Positions 6,857 through 13,577 of a stretch of 16,413 bases of DNA are shown here, piece by piece. This stretch comes from an uncultured Clostridia bacterium (GTDB taxonomy: Bacteria > Bacillota > Clostridia > Oscillospirales > Ruminococcaceae), in NCBI GenBank assembly GCA_946533615.1, contig CAMNBY010000285.1:1-16413 (forward strand), given 5' to 3'. A model generated the notes under the pieces. The model was not told the DNA's origin, did no database searches, and saw only the letters and a program-made list of their open reading frames with translations. The stretch's first letter is position 1, and every line of letters begins with the position of its first letter. A program made the position numbers and the translations under genes.

Positions 6857-7741
6857 GTGAAGCGCAGATTCGCTGTTGTATGGCTTTTGCTGTTACTTGC
6901 GCTGGTGCTCGGCTCCTGCTCGATCAACAAGGCCGAGAGCCGCGCCGAGGGCAATGAGACCGTCACGGGTGACGGGACCGTTCCGCCGCCTCCCGACAAG
7001 CACGATGAGCTTACCGTCCACAGCTTCAAGGCAGGCAAGGCCGACGCCACCCTGATCTACAGCCACGCATTTGCCGTCCTCATCGACTGCGGCGAGAGCG
7101 GCTTCGGCAAGGAGATAGTCTCATACATGAAGGCAAACGGCATACCGAAGCTGGATATGCTGCTGATAACTCACTTCGACAAGGACCACGTCGGCGGCGC
7201 CGCAAAGGTGCTGAAAGAGGTCGAGGTCGCGCAGGTCGTCCACAGCAACTGCCCCAAGGACAGCGACGAGTACCGCAAGTACACTGAGCAGCTCCGCGAA
7301 AAGGGCATCGACCCCGTACAGCCGTCCAAGCCGCAGAGCGTTGTGCTGGGCGGAGCCGAGTTCGTCATCTATCCGCCGCAGAAGCAGACCTACTCCGATT
7401 CTCCCAGCAATAATTCCTCGCTGATAACGGCTGTGACCTACGGCGAGTGCTCGATGCTCTTTGCCGGCGACGCCGAGGATATGCGCCTCTCGGAGTTCAT
7501 TGCAGGAAACACCGGCCACTACGACCTGTTGAAAGTACCTTACCACGGGCACTACCAGCCGCGGCTGGCGGCATTTATACAGAGCGTCTCGCCACGCATC
7601 GCGATCATCACCAGCTCCGACAGCGAGCCCGAGGACCCGCGGGTGCTTAATATGCTCTCCGATGCAGGCGCCGTGACCTACCTGACCCGCGAAGCACCCG
7701 TCACGCTCCGCTGCGACGGAAAGACGATAACGCTTCGCTGA
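6857..7741 (+). CDS. Lipoprotein metallo-beta-lactamase-fold hydrolase (ComEC C-terminal type)
   Basis: The 294-residue protein is read from GTG 6857, chosen over the in-frame GTG at 6848 because 6848 lies inside the ribosome binding site GGAGGTGAGG (6844-6853), and 6857 gives a standard MKRR signal peptide with lipobox LGSC (Cys21). A short Pro-rich linker leads to the domain (about 52-294). The metal motif is T105-H-F-D-K-D-H111-V-G-G, the HxDxDHxGG form typical of the ComEC/Rec2 hydrolase domain, followed by FAGD (202-205) and a late His motif, KVPYHGH (226-232), where ComEC has HHGS. The ComEC domain is a putative extracellular DNA nuclease; a stand-alone lipoprotein version would act on the outer face of the membrane, on nucleic acid, nucleotide or another phosphoester. 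No competence genes are nearby. The gene is monocistronic, with its own promoter and terminator. Confidence 0.85.
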   Translation: MKRRFAVVWLLLLLALVLGSCSINKAESRAEGNETVTGDGTVPPPPDKHDELTVHSFKAGKADATLIYSHAFAVLIDCGESGFGKEIVSYMKANGIPKLDMLLITHFDKDHVGGAAKVLKEVEVAQVVHSNCPKDSDEYRKYTEQLREKGIDPVQPSKPQSVVLGGAEFVIYPPQKQTYSDSPSNNSSLITAVTYGECSMLFAGDAEDMRLSEFIAGNTGHYDLLKVPYHGHYQPRLAAFIQSVSPRIAIITSSDSEPEDPRVLNMLSDAGAVTYLTREAPVTLRCDGKTITLR

Positions 7742-7764
7742 AGCAATAAACAACAAGAATAATA

Positions 7765-7816
7765 AAGGCCATTCGCCAAAAGCAGACAGCTTTGAGCGAA
7801 TGGCCTTGTCTTTTTT
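7765..7816. terminator. Bidirectional terminator between MBL-fold and ABC genes
   Basis: A perfect 12-bp stem (7765-7776 with 7796-7807; AAGGCCATTCGC) carries an inner 5-bp stem (7779-7783 with 7789-7793). Plus-strand TTGTCTTTTTT follows, and A-rich DNA before the stem gives T-rich RNA on the minus strand. Confidence 0.92.
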
Positions 7817-7832
7817 CCCTAAAAGCGGAGCG

Positions 7833-8516
7833 TTACAGCGCTTCCTGAGAAACGATCTCGCCGTCCACAAGCTTCACGAGCTTGGTGCCGAACTTTGCTG
7901 CGGCCTCGGAATGTGTTACCTGAACGATGGTCTTTTTGTACTTTTGGTTGATCTCGCGGAAAAGCTCCATGATCTTCATGCCCGTCTTGGTGTCAAGGTT
8001 TCCGATGGGCTCGTCAAGAAAGATTATCTTGGGGTCGAAGACCAGCGCCCTTGCGATAGCAACACGCTGCTGCTGACCGCCCGAAAGCTCTCGGGGAGTC
8101 AGCTTGCGCTTGTCGGTCATGCCGATTATCTCAAGGCACTCGTCAAGCTTCTGCTTGTAGTCCGAGCGGCTCTTGCCGCTTATCATCAGCGGGAGCGAAA
8201 TATTATCCTCAACGTTCAGGTTGGGCACAAGGTTGTAGAACTGGAACACAAAGCCTACATCTTCGCCTCTCATTCTGCAAAGCTCCTTGTCCTTGAGGCT
8301 TGCAAGGTCGGTGCCGTTTAAGGACACCGTGCCAGAGGACGGCATATCAAGACCGCCCAGCAGGTACAGCAGGGTGGATTTTCCGCCGCCCGAGGGCCCC
8401 ATTATCGAGATGAACTCGCCCTCCTCCACCGTAAGGTTTATGTCTTTCAGAACGTGGGCGGTCTCCTTGCCGTTCTGGAACATTCTGTTTACGTTTACTG
8501 CTTCTATAACACTCAT
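7833..8516 (-). CDS. ABC transporter ATP-binding protein, LolD/MacB family
   Basis: A 227-residue stand-alone nucleotide-binding domain of normal length, from ATG 8516 behind GGAGGAG. Walker A GPSGGGKS (40-47), Q-loop Q92, signature LSGGQ (144-148), Walker B IIFLDEP (164-170, catalytic E169), D-loop GNLD (172-175) and switch His202 are all present. The FQFYNLVPNLNVEDN stretch and IGNLD after Walker B are typical of the LolD/MacB/FtsE branch, which drives FtsX-type permeases by mechanotransmission rather than classic transport. It lies 15 bases after the permease gene, as the second gene of the operon. Likely roles by analogy are peptide-antibiotic sensing or resistance (BceA/VraD type), lipoprotein or envelope stress functions. 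No histidine kinase or response regulator is adjacent, so the Bce assignment is not supported here. Confidence 0.93.
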   Translation of the reverse strand: MSVIEAVNVNRMFQNGKETAHVLKDINLTVEEGEFISIMGPSGGGKSTLLYLLGGLDMPSSGTVSLNGTDLASLKDKELCRMRGEDVGFVFQFYNLVPNLNVEDNISLPLMISGKSRSDYKQKLDECLEIIGMTDKRKLTPRELSGGQQQRVAIARALVFDPKIIFLDEPIGNLDTKTGMKIMELFREINQKYKKTIVQVTHSEAAAKFGTKLVKLVDGEIVSQEAL

Positions 8517-8531
8517 TTTTGTCTCCTCCGT

Positions 8532-11009
8532 TTATTCGTATTTCAGTTCCTGAACAACGCTCAGCTTCGAGCTCTTTCTCATGGTCGAGATCGAGGCTAT
8601 GAAGATAACTGCCGCAAGCACCGCGATGTAGGCGGGAGTCTGGCTCCAGGAGTAGTGTATCTCCATCGGTGTGCTGTTTGCAAGCATCATCTTGGTCACC
8701 AGACCGCAGATCATTACCGTGAAGGGTATCGAGGCCGCAATGCTCAGCAGGGTGCAGAACAGGCTCTCGATAAGCACCAGCGAGCGGCGCTTTTTCTTGT
8801 TCATGCCGACCGAAGCCATCACGGCGAATTCGCGGCGGCGCTGTGCAAAGCAGATCGTGATGTTGTTGAATATGCCTATGGACGAGATGCAAAGTGCAAG
8901 GAAGGAGAATACCGCAAGCAGGTCGATGACGACTGCGTTTGCCTCAACGTTCTGTTCCCTCTCCTCGTCAATGGTCATGAACGTTGCACCGAGGTCGGCG
9001 ATGGGCTTTTTGAACTTGGCCTCAACAGCCTCGGCGTCGGCGCCCTTTTCAAGCAGGAAGGTTATCGAGTTTGCCTCGCGGACGTTGTAGGTCTTTTTAA
9101 GGTCCTCGGGCTTCATCAGCAGGATCTGGCCGCCGTTGAGAAGCTTCGCGTCCACGATGCCCGCGACGCGGAAGCTCTCCTTCTTGCCGTCGATCTCGAC
9201 CTCGGCGGTGTCGTCCTCCTTGAGGTCGAGCTTCTTCGACATTGCCAGCGAGAGGATTATCGCCTTGTCGTCGGCATTCTTGTAGGCGTTGAAGGCGTCG
9301 ATGTACTTTTCGGTGGTAAGCTCCAGATACCGCATATAATCGGCGTACTTGTCGGGGTCGCCTGCCTGAACGATCACATATTCGTTACCTATCTTCGCCT
9401 GAGCCGCATAGACCGGGTTGATCGAGCTCTTGTCGATGCCATCGACCTTTTGCAGCCTGTCAAGTATCATGTCGGTCGTGGTGACGTCCGAGGCGTTGTC
9501 GATGATGTTCATTATCTCATAGTCGCAGTGCATCGTGTCGTAGGCCTCTACTACCACGGTCTCCATCGTGTCGCCGATAGAGGCGATCATGAGCACAGCC
9601 GACAGCGAGATCATCATAAGCGTTACGTTGCCGCGCAGCAGCTTCGAGCTCTTGATGTTGTTCATTGCAAGATAGGCTGTGGTGTTTCCGCGGAGCAGGC
9701 GGCTGAGACCGTCTGCGATCAGCTTGATAAGCTTGCGGGAGGCCATTACCATTCCAAGGAAGCCGAGCAGCATGAACATTATGCTGCCGCCCAGCGAAAG
9801 CTCGGTGTTCGAGATAAAGCCTGCGAAGCAGATGCCCAGCAGCAGAAGTCCGACTATGAAGCGGATCCTGCCGCGCCTTACCTTGTCCTCGAAGCGGTCG
9901 AGGATAACGTCCTTGACCTGCATTTTCCTGATCCTGCGGACAGGCGACCACGCCGAGATGACCGACAGCGCAACAGCAAAGATGACCGCCGCGATCATGT
10001 GTCCGATATTGAACTTGTAGGGAACGTAGATGCCGTAATCCTTGAGCGGCGAGAAGTAGCGCGTTACAAACACCAGCGCGACCTCTCCGACCGCAACGCC
10101 CACAGCAGCTCCCGAAAGACCGTAGAGCAGAGCCTCGCAGAGCAGTATGCGCTCGATCTTTTTCTTTGTTGCGCCCTGGCTCATGAACGTTCCGATGACG
10201 GTTATGCGCTCGGTGATTATCAGCTTGAACACGCCGTTGATGATGATGACGCAGACTATGCAGACGATCGTCAGCATGAGATACAGAGGGATAGTGATCG
10301 TCTCTGTGCCTTCCGCAAGGTCGTCCTCGATGAGAGCGGCAGCCTTTACGCGCTCGTTCTTCTCGTTGAATTCCTTGGCCTTGTCCGAGGGTGTGCCGTC
10401 CGTGCGGGCGGTCATTCTGTTGTACCTGCCGCCTGCGTCAAGCTTGGCGTTAAGGTAATCGTATGGAACTACGATCGTGAAGCCTGTGCTCTGGTCGTTG
10501 TAGAAGCAGCCCTGATTGGCCGTGATGCCGACCACCGTGAACTCTGTCGGTTCGCCGCTGACAGCGACCGTCAGCTTGCCGCCGATCTCCAGGTCTCTGT
10601 CCTTGGCGATACGATCCGAGATAAGGCACTGCGGTTCGTTCACGTTTTCGAGCTTGCCCTCGATCATCTCGCCGTCATAGCTCTTTCTTGCCCTCAGACT
10701 GATGTAGCTGATCTCGTCGTTCTCGTTGATGACGCCGATGTTTGAAAGCTCGCCTTTAAGGTTGGTGAAGCCGCTGGCGTCAAAGTCCTCCTCCGAGAAA
10801 TACACGTCCTCGGTGTTTGAAAAGAAATGGACGTCCTGCCCTTCGGCCGCGCTCTTCATGGGCTCTGTGTAGCTGTAGATTATTACATCTATCAGACCCA
10901 GGCTGACGATCAGCAGCGCTGTACAGATCATGATGGAGATTATCAGCAGTATGAACCTGCCTTTCTTCTCCAGCATGCTCCGCCGAATGTACCGTAAGAA
11001 TACTCCCAC
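8532..11009 (-). CDS. FtsX-type ABC permease, 10 TM, two large extracytoplasmic domains
   Basis: The 825-residue protein starts at GTG 11009 just after AGGAGGAGG. Hydrophobic segments lie near 18-42, 240-264, 290-315, 336-354, 382-398, 406-424, 460-478, 690-715, 745-772 and 792-808. Two FtsX/MacB_PCD cores are evident: each has a large outside domain (about 45-235 and 480-688) followed by a three-helix FtsX unit. The cytoplasmic coupling segment appears twice (RITVIGTFMSQGATKKKIERIL near 268-289 and REFAVMASVGMNKKKRRSL near 726-744). This architecture occurs in Firmicute export or defence permeases and differs from BceB, which has one outside domain. It is the first gene of a two-gene operon with the ATPase. 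The substrate is unknown. A long open frame on the opposite strand (8454-10745) is an antisense shadow. Confidence 0.92.
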   Translation of the reverse strand: MGVFLRYIRRSMLEKKGRFILLIISIMICTALLIVSLGLIDVIIYSYTEPMKSAAEGQDVHFFSNTEDVYFSEEDFDASGFTNLKGELSNIGVINENDEISYISLRARKSYDGEMIEGKLENVNEPQCLISDRIAKDRDLEIGGKLTVAVSGEPTEFTVVGITANQGCFYNDQSTGFTIVVPYDYLNAKLDAGGRYNRMTARTDGTPSDKAKEFNEKNERVKAAALIEDDLAEGTETITIPLYLMLTIVCIVCVIIINGVFKLIITERITVIGTFMSQGATKKKIERILLCEALLYGLSGAAVGVAVGEVALVFVTRYFSPLKDYGIYVPYKFNIGHMIAAVIFAVALSVISAWSPVRRIRKMQVKDVILDRFEDKVRRGRIRFIVGLLLLGICFAGFISNTELSLGGSIMFMLLGFLGMVMASRKLIKLIADGLSRLLRGNTTAYLAMNNIKSSKLLRGNVTLMMISLSAVLMIASIGDTMETVVVEAYDTMHCDYEIMNIIDNASDVTTTDMILDRLQKVDGIDKSSINPVYAAQAKIGNEYVIVQAGDPDKYADYMRYLELTTEKYIDAFNAYKNADDKAIILSLAMSKKLDLKEDDTAEVEIDGKKESFRVAGIVDAKLLNGGQILLMKPEDLKKTYNVREANSITFLLEKGADAEAVEAKFKKPIADLGATFMTIDEEREQNVEANAVVIDLLAVFSFLALCISSIGIFNNITICFAQRRREFAVMASVGMNKKKRRSLVLIESLFCTLLSIAASIPFTVMICGLVTKMMLANSTPMEIHYSWSQTPAYIAVLAAVIFIASISTMRKSSKLSVVQELKYE

Positions 11010-11056
11010 GTTGCCTCCTCCTTTGCTATTGGTTTATCCAATATTTTGTTTACAAC

Positions 11057-11088
11057 AATATTATATCGCGTATAATACTATTTGTCAA
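11057..11088 (-). promoter_or_regulatory. Consensus promoter with overlapping palindromic operator for the ABC operon
   Basis: On the minus strand TTGACA (11088-11083), 17 bases and TATAAT (11065-11060) are a perfect sigma-A consensus. A 23-base near-palindrome, AATATTATA-TCGCG-TATAATACT (plus strand 11057-11079, one mismatched arm pair), covers the -10 box and most of the spacer. A strong promoter covered by a dyad is the classic layout of repressor control, for example by TetR-, PadR- or MarR-like proteins. No regulator gene is adjacent. Confidence 0.75.
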
Positions 11089-11109
11089 TAAAAATCGTAT
11101 GATTTTAGA

Positions 11110-11217
11110 ACAATTCATTAATATAAACAAACACGGCGGTGCAATATTCTGATAATTTGTAAAATAACACAGATGCGCCCCGCAAAGCGGCCCGAAAGGG
11201 GCTGAAATTTCGTAAAA
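11110..11217. other. Intergenic stretch with two small GC hairpins
   Basis: This lies upstream of both divergent promoters and holds no credible gene. Within AT-rich DNA, 11177-11202 stands out: CCGC-AAA-GCGG (11180-11190) is followed directly by CCC-GAAA-GGG (11191-11200), and GCCCC (11177-11181) can alternatively pair with GGGGC (11198-11202). It could be a small RNA, a decayed terminator or a protein site; no family was recognised. Confidence 0.3.
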
Positions 11218-11234
11218 CCTATTGACAAAGTAGG
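11218..11234 (+). promoter_or_regulatory. Operator-like dyad, copy 1 (over the -35 box)
   Basis: The 17-base element CCTATTGACAAAGTAGG has CCTA/TAGG inverted ends and contains the TTGACA box of the operon promoter. It matches 11261-11277 at 14 of 17 positions. Confidence 0.5.
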
Positions 11235-11250
11235 AATTATATGGTAGTAT
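11222..11250 (+). promoter_or_regulatory. Promoter of the gamma-glutamyl operon
   Basis: TTGACA (11222-11227), a 17-base spacer and TAGTAT (11245-11250), with TG at 11242-11243 giving an extended -10. The predicted start is near 11257, leaving a leader of about 145 bases before the amidotransferase start at 11403. Confidence 0.65.
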
Positions 11251-11257
11251 ACATATA

Positions 11258-11280
11258 AAGCCTATTGACTTGGTAGGCTT
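11258..11280 (+). promoter_or_regulatory. Operator-like dyad, copy 2, and 5' hairpin of the operon mRNA
   Basis: CCTATTGACTTGGTAGG (11261-11277) is the second copy of the dyad, 43 bases downstream of the first. It is extended to perfect 7-base arms AAGCCTA (11258-11264) and TAGGCTT (11274-11280) around a 9-base centre. It sits at the predicted transcript start, so it may act as DNA (operator) or as the first hairpin of the RNA. No T-run follows that would make a strong terminator. Confidence 0.5.
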
Positions 11281-11311
11281 TATTGACAAAAAGCAGAGAA
11301 GGGAACAAGCC

Positions 11312-11473
11312 ATGAAAAGGAACGCTCTTGAAAACAGAATATGCGCCTGCGAGCGAATGTGCCGCGTCTGTGAGCAGCATATTACAGAAAAGGAGCAGGA
11401 TCATGTGCGAATTATTCGGTTTTTCGTCAGCGGCGGAGCGCGATCTTACCGCCCTGCTGAAGGAATTCTTTGA
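11312..11473 (+). CDS. Possible Cys-rich leader peptide (uORF) overlapping the amidotransferase gene
   Basis: A 53-codon frame starts at ATG 11312, seven bases after GAAGGGA (11298-11304), and ends at TGA 11471-11473. Its stop lies 71 bases inside the amidotransferase gene, in another frame. Codons 11-20 read CACERMCRVC: Cys codons at 11342, 11348, 11360 and 11369, four in ten. The rest (RIIRFFVSGGARSYRPAEG) overlaps the amidotransferase N-terminus and is probably not selected as protein. A Cys-dense leader before genes for Cys-consuming ligases suggests translational sensing of charged tRNA-Cys: a ribosome paused at the Cys codons stops 17-60 bases before the next ribosome binding site. CCTGC (11346-11350) can also pair with GCAGG (11395-11399) next to that site. 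It could be a chance frame, or a small metal-binding peptide (CxCx3CxxC). Confidence 0.4.
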   Translation: MKRNALENRICACERMCRVCEQHITEKEQDHVRIIRFFVSGGARSYRPAEGIL

Positions 11474-12167
11474 CCATAGTATAGACCACCCCAACGGCTG
11501 GGGACTTGCGGAGCTCTCGGGCAGCCGCCCCGAGATAGTGACCGAGCCCGTGGCTGCCTACCGCAGCAGGCTCGTCCCCGAGCTGCTTGGCAGGGGAGTG
11601 AAGAGCAGGCGGCTGCTTGCCCATATCCGCAGAGCCACCATCGGCAGCATCGCCCCCGAGAACTGCCACCCCTTTACGGGAACGGACAGCAGCGGCAGAC
11701 AGTGGACGCTTATCCACAACGGCACGATCTTCAACGGCCTCGAGCTGATGAAGTACAAGAAGCTTCAGCAGGGGAGCACGGACAGCGAACGGGTGCTGCT
11801 GTATTTCCTTGACCTGATAAACGAAGCGGCAGAGAAAAAGGGCGCACCGCTGACGGCTCGTGAGCGCTTTTCGGTGCTGGAGGAGGCTGTGGCGTCGATC
11901 GCCTACCGCAACAAGCTCAACCTTATTATATATGACGGTGAACTGCTCTACGCCCATGTGAACATGAAAAACACGCTTTACTACAGCAGGCAGGGCGGAA
12001 CGCTTATCTCCACAGTTCCTCTCGACTCTAACATCTGGCAGCCGCTGCCGCTGACTGCGCTTTTCGCATTCAGGGACGGCGAAACGGTGTTCAGGGGCAG
12101 ACCTCACGGCTTCGAGTTCGTCGATGCCCTCGGTGCAGCCCTCGAGCGGCTTGACTTCACGATTTAG
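11403..12167 (+). CDS. Class II glutamine amidotransferase, EgtC/YafJ-like (gamma-glutamyl hydrolase candidate)
   Basis: The 254-residue protein starts at ATG 11403 behind AAAAGGAG (11388-11395). The start is decisive because class II (Ntn) amidotransferases need Cys as residue 2, which becomes the N-terminal nucleophile after Met removal: the protein begins MCELFGFSS. Further family motifs are NGWG (31-34), HIRRAT (74-79, R76/R77 bind the glutamyl carboxylate), IHNG (104-107, oxyanion loop) and TDSE (126-129). No synthetase domain follows, as in EgtC and YafJ. EgtC hydrolyses the gamma-glutamyl amide of an ergothioneine intermediate; related stand-alone domains remove gamma-glutamyl protecting groups. 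Here it is the first gene of an operon with two gamma-glutamyl-forming ligases, which favours gamma-glutamyl bond hydrolysis or transfer over supplying ammonia. The next gene starts 12 bases after the stop, with AGGAGG overlapping the TAG. Confidence 0.85.
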   Translation: MCELFGFSSAAERDLTALLKEFFDHSIDHPNGWGLAELSGSRPEIVTEPVAAYRSRLVPELLGRGVKSRRLLAHIRRATIGSIAPENCHPFTGTDSSGRQWTLIHNGTIFNGLELMKYKKLQQGSTDSERVLLYFLDLINEAAEKKGAPLTARERFSVLEEAVASIAYRNKLNLIIYDGELLYAHVNMKNTLYYSRQGGTLISTVPLDSNIWQPLPLTALFAFRDGETVFRGRPHGFEFVDALGAALERLDFTI

Positions 12168-12178
12168 GAGGCGCCAAA

Positions 12179-13573
12179 ATGTGCAATATCTCTGAACAGA
12201 CCCTTGACAGGGCGATAAAGGAAAAATACATCGACCCCACACGCCGCAAGCGCAGGACACGCGCAGGCGTGGAGTTTGAGCTGCCCATAGTCTGTCTTGA
12301 CCGCAGACCCGTGGACTTTGACCTCGTACACAGGCTGACCGCAGGCTTCATCGAGCGGTTCGGCTTCACAAAGCTGAGCCGCGACGACGAGGGCGCCGTC
12401 TATTCGGCAGGCGACACCGTCACGGGAGACATCCTCTCCTTTGATTGCAGCTACAACACGCTGGAGCTCTCGTTCGGCGCAGAGGAAGACCTGAACCGTG
12501 TCTACGAGCGCTTCGTCAGCTATTACGAGCATATCCAGAGCGTCCTGCTGCCCGAGCGACACACGCTCACGGGCATGGGCGTCAACCCCTACCACGACAT
12601 CAACCTCCGCGAGCCGATACCGAACGGCCGCTACAGGATGCTGCTGCACCACCTGTCCTCATATCCGAAATATGCGGGGCTGATGAGCTTTCACAGCAGG
12701 CCCGATTTCGGGCTGTTCTCCTGCGCCTCTCAGGTGCAGCTGGACGTAGAGGAGCCCGCCCTTGCGCGGACTCTCAACGCCTTCACAAAGCTTGAGCCCC
12801 TTAAGGCGGTGCTGTTTTCAAACTCGCTCTGGGGCGAGGACAACTGCGTGCTCTGCGGAAGAGACCATTTCTGGCGGGACAGCCTCCACGGCCTGAACCC
12901 GCATAACGTGGATATGTACGAGGTGGAGCTCTCGTCCTCGGAGGACGTCGCGGAGTACATAAAATCCATGAGCATCTACTGCACCGAGAGGGACGGCAAG
13001 TACATAAACTTTCCGCCGATGCCGCTGCGGAGCTACTTTTCCGCCGACAGAGTCAGGGGAGAATACTATGACGGCGGCAGTTATAAGAGCATCGAGTTCG
13101 AGCCCGAGCTTTCAGACCTGGGCTACCTGCGTTCGTTCAAGTTCGAGGACGTGACATACCGCGGGACGGTGGAATTCCGAAGTGTATGCGAGCAGCCCGT
13201 CAGCGAGATAATGTCGCCCTCGGCTTTTCATCTCGGGCTTTTGCAGGAGCTGGACGCCCTCGAGCAGCTGCTTGATACCGACCGCGCCGTCTACCACAAG
13301 GGCTACTCGGCCTCCGAGCTCCGCGAGCTGCTGGACAGGCGCGAGCTTCCCGATTTTATCAGACAGGACGAGCTGCGTGCGCTGCTTGTAAAGATCGTCG
13401 CTCTGGCGGAAAGAGGCCTTAGAAAACGCGGCTTCGGCGAGGAAAGGTTCGTTTTGCCTCTCCGCGACCGCGCCCGCAGGCTCTCGAGTGCAGGCAGAGA
13501 CATGGCCGACGGCATCGCCGCAGGTCTGACGGTCGAGCATTTTATTGAAGAGTACGCAAAACTGGAGAGGTGA
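12179..13573 (+). CDS. Glutamate-cysteine ligase, GCS2 family (EgtA/plant-type-like)
   Basis: The 464-residue protein starts at ATG 12179 with AGGAGG at 12166-12171. It shows the carboxylate-amine ligase pattern of the GCS2 superfamily: G30-V-E-F-E34 (first metal/ATP-binding acidic strand), SYNTLELSFG (91-100), GMGVNPYHD (132-140, cf. the GxGxxP segment of plant-type enzymes), CASQVQLDVE (182-191, cf. TASTQVxLD) and TVEFRSV...SPSAFHLGLL (330-355, cf. EVRxxD...LPAFWxGLL). Plant-type enzymes and EgtA join the gamma-carboxyl of Glu to Cys using ATP; related amidoligases use other amines. Identity to any characterised enzyme looks low, so the acceptor is not certain to be Cys. The length is like EgtA and plant-type enzymes. 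Four bases separate its stop from the next start, so it is probably translationally coupled to the second ligase. Confidence 0.78.
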   Translation: MCNISEQTLDRAIKEKYIDPTRRKRRTRAGVEFELPIVCLDRRPVDFDLVHRLTAGFIERFGFTKLSRDDEGAVYSAGDTVTGDILSFDCSYNTLELSFGAEEDLNRVYERFVSYYEHIQSVLLPERHTLTGMGVNPYHDINLREPIPNGRYRMLLHHLSSYPKYAGLMSFHSRPDFGLFSCASQVQLDVEEPALARTLNAFTKLEPLKAVLFSNSLWGEDNCVLCGRDHFWRDSLHGLNPHNVDMYEVELSSSEDVAEYIKSMSIYCTERDGKYINFPPMPLRSYFSADRVRGEYYDGGSYKSIEFEPELSDLGYLRSFKFEDVTYRGTVEFRSVCEQPVSEIMSPSAFHLGLLQELDALEQLLDTDRAVYHKGYSASELRELLDRRELPDFIRQDELRALLVKIVALAERGLRKRGFGEERFVLPLRDRARRLSSAGRDMADGIAAGLTVEHFIEEYAKLER

Positions 13574-13577
13574 GGTC

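Noticed and set aside
8454..10745. 763-codon open frame on the plus strand opposite the permease gene
   Set aside because: Its composition is that of an antisense translation (Val/Asp/His/Arg/Leu-rich, no motif), while the opposite strand encodes a clear FtsX permease with promoter and ribosome binding site. Biased codon use leaves this frame open.
11345..11362. Similarity of GCCTGCGAGCGA in the Cys-rich leader to 1535-1546, suggesting a shared repeat
   Set aside because: A 12-base match with a few further similar bases is expected by chance in a GC-rich window of this size.
11427..12260. 277-codon minus-strand open frame opposite the amidotransferase gene
   Set aside because: It spans the gene junction and has no motif; the plus-strand gene has a complete set of class II amidotransferase motifs.
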